This document shows, in pieces, positions 6,301-7,399 of a stretch of 7,399 nucleotides of DNA. Origin of the DNA: Rubrobacter sp. (GTDB lineage: Bacteria > Actinomycetota > Rubrobacteria > Rubrobacterales > Rubrobacteraceae). The number at the start of each line of letters is the position of its first letter. Position 1 is the first letter of the stretch. The position numbers and the translations under genes are program-made. Location: positions 4,413 through 11,811 of the forward strand of contig JADDPM010000067.1 of assembly GCA_016781885.1 (NCBI GenBank). Reading direction: 5' to 3'. The notes under the pieces were generated by a model. That model was not told the DNA's origin. It saw only the letters and a program-made list of their open reading frames with translations, and made no database searches.

Positions 6301-6326
6301 ATGTTAACTTAAAGGGCGTTCCCTTT
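6301..6326 (-). promoter_or_regulatory. possible leaderless murJ promoter with an inverted repeat
   Basis: On the minus strand TAACAT (6306-6301) fits an actinobacterial -10 and ends six bases before the ATG at 6294. That places the start of transcription at the start codon, consistent with the lack of a Shine-Dalgarno. Just upstream, AAAGGG and CCCTTT (6311-6316, 6321-6326) form a perfect six-base inverted repeat with a 4-base centre. It lies where the -10 to -35 spacer would be, so it could be an operator. No good -35 hexamer is visible. The hairpin could instead terminate the upstream redoxin-like transcript. Confidence 0.35.
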
Positions 6327-6350
6327 GATGATACCGCTCAGTTCTGCTTA

Positions 6351-6368
6351 GCCCGTGAAGGATCGGGC
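6351..6368 (-). terminator. weak hairpin after the redoxin-like gene
   Basis: GCCCG and CGGGC pair over an 8-base loop about ten bases after the redoxin-like stop. The stem is short and no T-tract follows on the minus strand. This is only a weak candidate for the end of that transcript before murJ. Confidence 0.2.
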
Positions 6369-6377
6369 GGCCTGGCG

Positions 6378-6899
6378 CTAACCCTCTTCGAGCGCGCGGA
6401 GCACGGCTCCGCCAGGCTCCAGGCCTCTGTAGAGACCGGAGATCCGGGCGTGCTCATTCACGACTACCACGGTGGTGGTCCGGCCCATGCCCCGCACGCC
6501 GAACCTCCGGCTGATGAGGCCGCCCCAGTCCTGGAGGGTCAGGGCTTCGTCGGCAGGCATGGACCGCCCGTGTACCTGCCCCGTCACGAGGCTCGCCGTG
6601 AGCCAGTACAGGGGCGGTACGAAGCTCAAGTCCATGACACCCGCAACTACGACGTCTTCGGGCGAGGGGTAGCGTTCCCTCACGGCCCGGTTTATCTCCT
6701 CGACAAAGTACGCGGTGCTCTGGGAGTGGAAGACCAGGACGAGACGACGTCTGGCGCAACTCTCCGAGCTGACCTCACGGCCCGCCCCGGCGGCGAAGGC
6801 TCTGAAGTACGGCGCCCGGTCTCCCACCCCGAGCCTCTGGAGCGGAACAGAGGCCCCTCGCCGCTCTGATCTTGAGCACCGGTTCCCCTTCGGGCTCAC
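6378..6899 (-). CDS. redoxin-like (thioredoxin-fold) protein without active-site cysteine
   Basis: The protein has 173 residues. LGVGDRAPYFRAF (23-35) matches the opening of AhpC/TSA and TlpA-like redoxins (GDxAPxF). RRLVLVFHSQSTAYFVEEIN (51-70) is the second strand and first active-site helix. VVVAGVMDLSFVPPLYWL (83-100) and RFGVRGMGRTTTVVVV (132-147) correspond to later core elements, including the GVRG-x-G-x-T segment that precedes the next strand. Where peroxiredoxins and thioredoxins have their reactive cysteine, this protein has FHSQST. Its only cysteines are Cys8 and Cys48, outside that site. It is therefore unlikely to be a classical thiol reductase or peroxidase and may be a structural or binding member. 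No signal peptide is evident. The GTG start overlaps the stop of the RND transporter remnant by 4 bases (GTGA), with AAGAAGAGG upstream. A later start at GTG codon 25 would still keep most of the domain. The 4-base overlap indicates it was once the partner of that transporter. Confidence 0.72.
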   Translation of the reverse strand: MSPKGNRCSRSERRGASVPLQRLGVGDRAPYFRAFAAGAGREVSSESCARRRLVLVFHSQSTAYFVEEINRAVRERYPSPEDVVVAGVMDLSFVPPLYWLTASLVTGQVHGRSMPADEALTLQDWGGLISRRFGVRGMGRTTTVVVVNEHARISGLYRGLEPGGAVLRALEEG

Positions 6900-7090
6900 C
6901 CGGCGTACCTCTTCTTCTTGCGGCGGTGGCGGGCATCTTCGCGGAGGGAGTAGCCCGCCGGGACGGCGAGCAGCGTCAGCAAGGTCGAGGTCGCAAGGTC
7001 GTCGATAACGGTGAGGACGAGGCTGCCGGAGACGAGCTGGCTACCGCCGCCGGCGAGCCTCAGAACCAGAGGCAGGAGGGTGAAGATGGC
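6896..7090 (-). pseudogene. C-terminal remnant of an RND efflux transporter
   Basis: About 64 residues survive, ending at TGA 6898-6896. IFTLLPLVLRLAGGGSQ and LVLTVIDDLATSTLLTLLAV, followed by PAGYSL, match the last two membrane helices of RND permeases. The family norm there is a VIGGL-x-x-STLLTLxVVP-x-YSL pattern. Here the Gly-Gly is Asp-Asp, a further sign of decay. The tail is basic (RHRRKKKR), typical of the cytoplasmic end. The frame runs on to a TTG at 7156, but that portion is antisense to the transposase remnant and has no RND character. Only the last twentieth or so of a transporter of roughly a thousand residues is present, so it cannot work. Whether a short protein is still made is unknown. 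Confidence 0.7.
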
Positions 7091-7109
7091 CGGACGCCCG
7101 ACCCCCCGC

Positions 7110-7398
7110 CCAAGCGCCGGCAGAAGCATCAAGACCGAGTACGTAATCGGCGACAAAGGTTACGAGACAGCGACAGGGTACTCGGAAAAGTCGCAGAACT
7201 TGGAGCGATCGCTGTCATTTCATCGAGATTCAGTCGTAAAGTGCAAAGAGAGTATGAGCGCGAACTCTAAAGAGGCGCAACCTCATCGAGAGAACCTTCA
7301 ACAACCTCAAGCGTTTCCGACCCTTCACCCGCTACGATCGCAAAGCTCTGTACTTCCACTCTTTTCTCTACCTGGGGGCTTTCCTCTTATGGCTTTGA
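7110..7398 (+). mobile_element. IS5-like insertion sequence remnant, 3' end of transposase, frame disrupted twice
   Basis: Three frames read in order give the C-terminal third of a DDE transposase of the IS5 kind. Frame one carries IKTEYVIGDKGY (7128-7163), with the second catalytic Asp at 7152-7154. After GA at 7164-7165 the reading continues in another frame as DSDRVLGKVAELGAIAVISS, then REYEREL, to 7267. A base is then missing, which turns the expected Tyr codon into TAA (7268-7270). The third frame continues KRRNLIERTFNNLKRF, then TRYDRK and LYLGAFLLWL, to the natural TGA at 7396-7398. Arg (7276-7278), catalytic Glu (7288-7290) and Lys (7309-7311) have exactly the R-x3-E-x6-K spacing of the family's C-terminal signature; the tyrosine is the residue lost. 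The 5' two thirds and left inverted repeat are absent, and the right end would lie past the window. It sits head-on against the RND remnant, with the junction between about 7091 and 7124. Confidence 0.85.
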
Positions 7399-7399
7399 T

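Noticed and set aside
5381..6301. 306-codon minus-strand frame overlapping murJ
   Set aside because: It is a shadow of the murJ frame; the Arg/Pro-rich composition and lack of membrane segments show it is not coding.
7091..7156. N-terminal part (first 22 residues) of the 86-residue minus-strand frame, starting at TTG 7156
   Set aside because: It is antisense to the transposase segment coding IKTEYVIGDKGY and has no RND character, so the TTG is not a real start.
6872..7270. Plus-strand 132-codon reading frame across the redoxin/RND/transposase junction
   Set aside because: Only its end (about 7166-7267) is real, being the middle frame of the decayed transposase. The rest is antisense to the RND remnant and the redoxin-like gene.

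Overview
The window is GC-rich and its protein families point to an actinobacterium. The MurJ-like protein has the actinobacterial form of the family's first conserved block, and a cysteine-less redoxin-like protein of an actinobacterial style is present. Rubrobacter or a relative is my best guess, but that is recognition by eye, not a search.

Positions 1-2660, minus strand, hold an apparent operon read leftwards. In order: a possible 27-codon leader, a 410-residue protein with two GNAT-like halves, a stand-alone acyl carrier protein, and an AMP-forming acyl ligase cut by the left edge. The ligase resembles the exosortase-A-system-associated ligases. The three proteins make sense as an acyl activation, carrier loading and acyl transfer module, probably acting on an envelope or extracellular molecule; the substrate is unknown. 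The 2-base and 18-base gene spacings support co-transcription.

Positions 2660-3049 are a divergent regulatory region. It holds weak promoter candidates for both directions, a near-perfect palindrome just past the proposed -10 of the rightward gene, and two direct copies plus one inverted copy of a TACCCGG motif.

Positions 3050-4588, plus strand, encode a membrane-anchored serine hydrolase of the class A beta-lactamase fold. It keeps SxxK and SDN, has KGG instead of KTG, and has no clear omega-loop glutamate. It converges on a murJ-family lipid II flippase gene (4729-6294, minus) across a 140-base spacer. Both are cell-wall functions. murJ lacks a Shine-Dalgarno sequence and has a -10-like hexamer six bases before its ATG, so it may be leaderless.

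Positions 6378-7399 are a decaying end. A cysteine-less redoxin-like gene (minus) overlaps by 4 bases the last codons of an RND efflux transporter, of which only about the final 64 residues survive. Replacing the rest of the transporter is the 3' end of an IS5-like transposase on the plus strand, itself carrying two frame disruptions. The redoxin-like gene therefore appears to have lost its original upstream operon partner, and probably its promoter.
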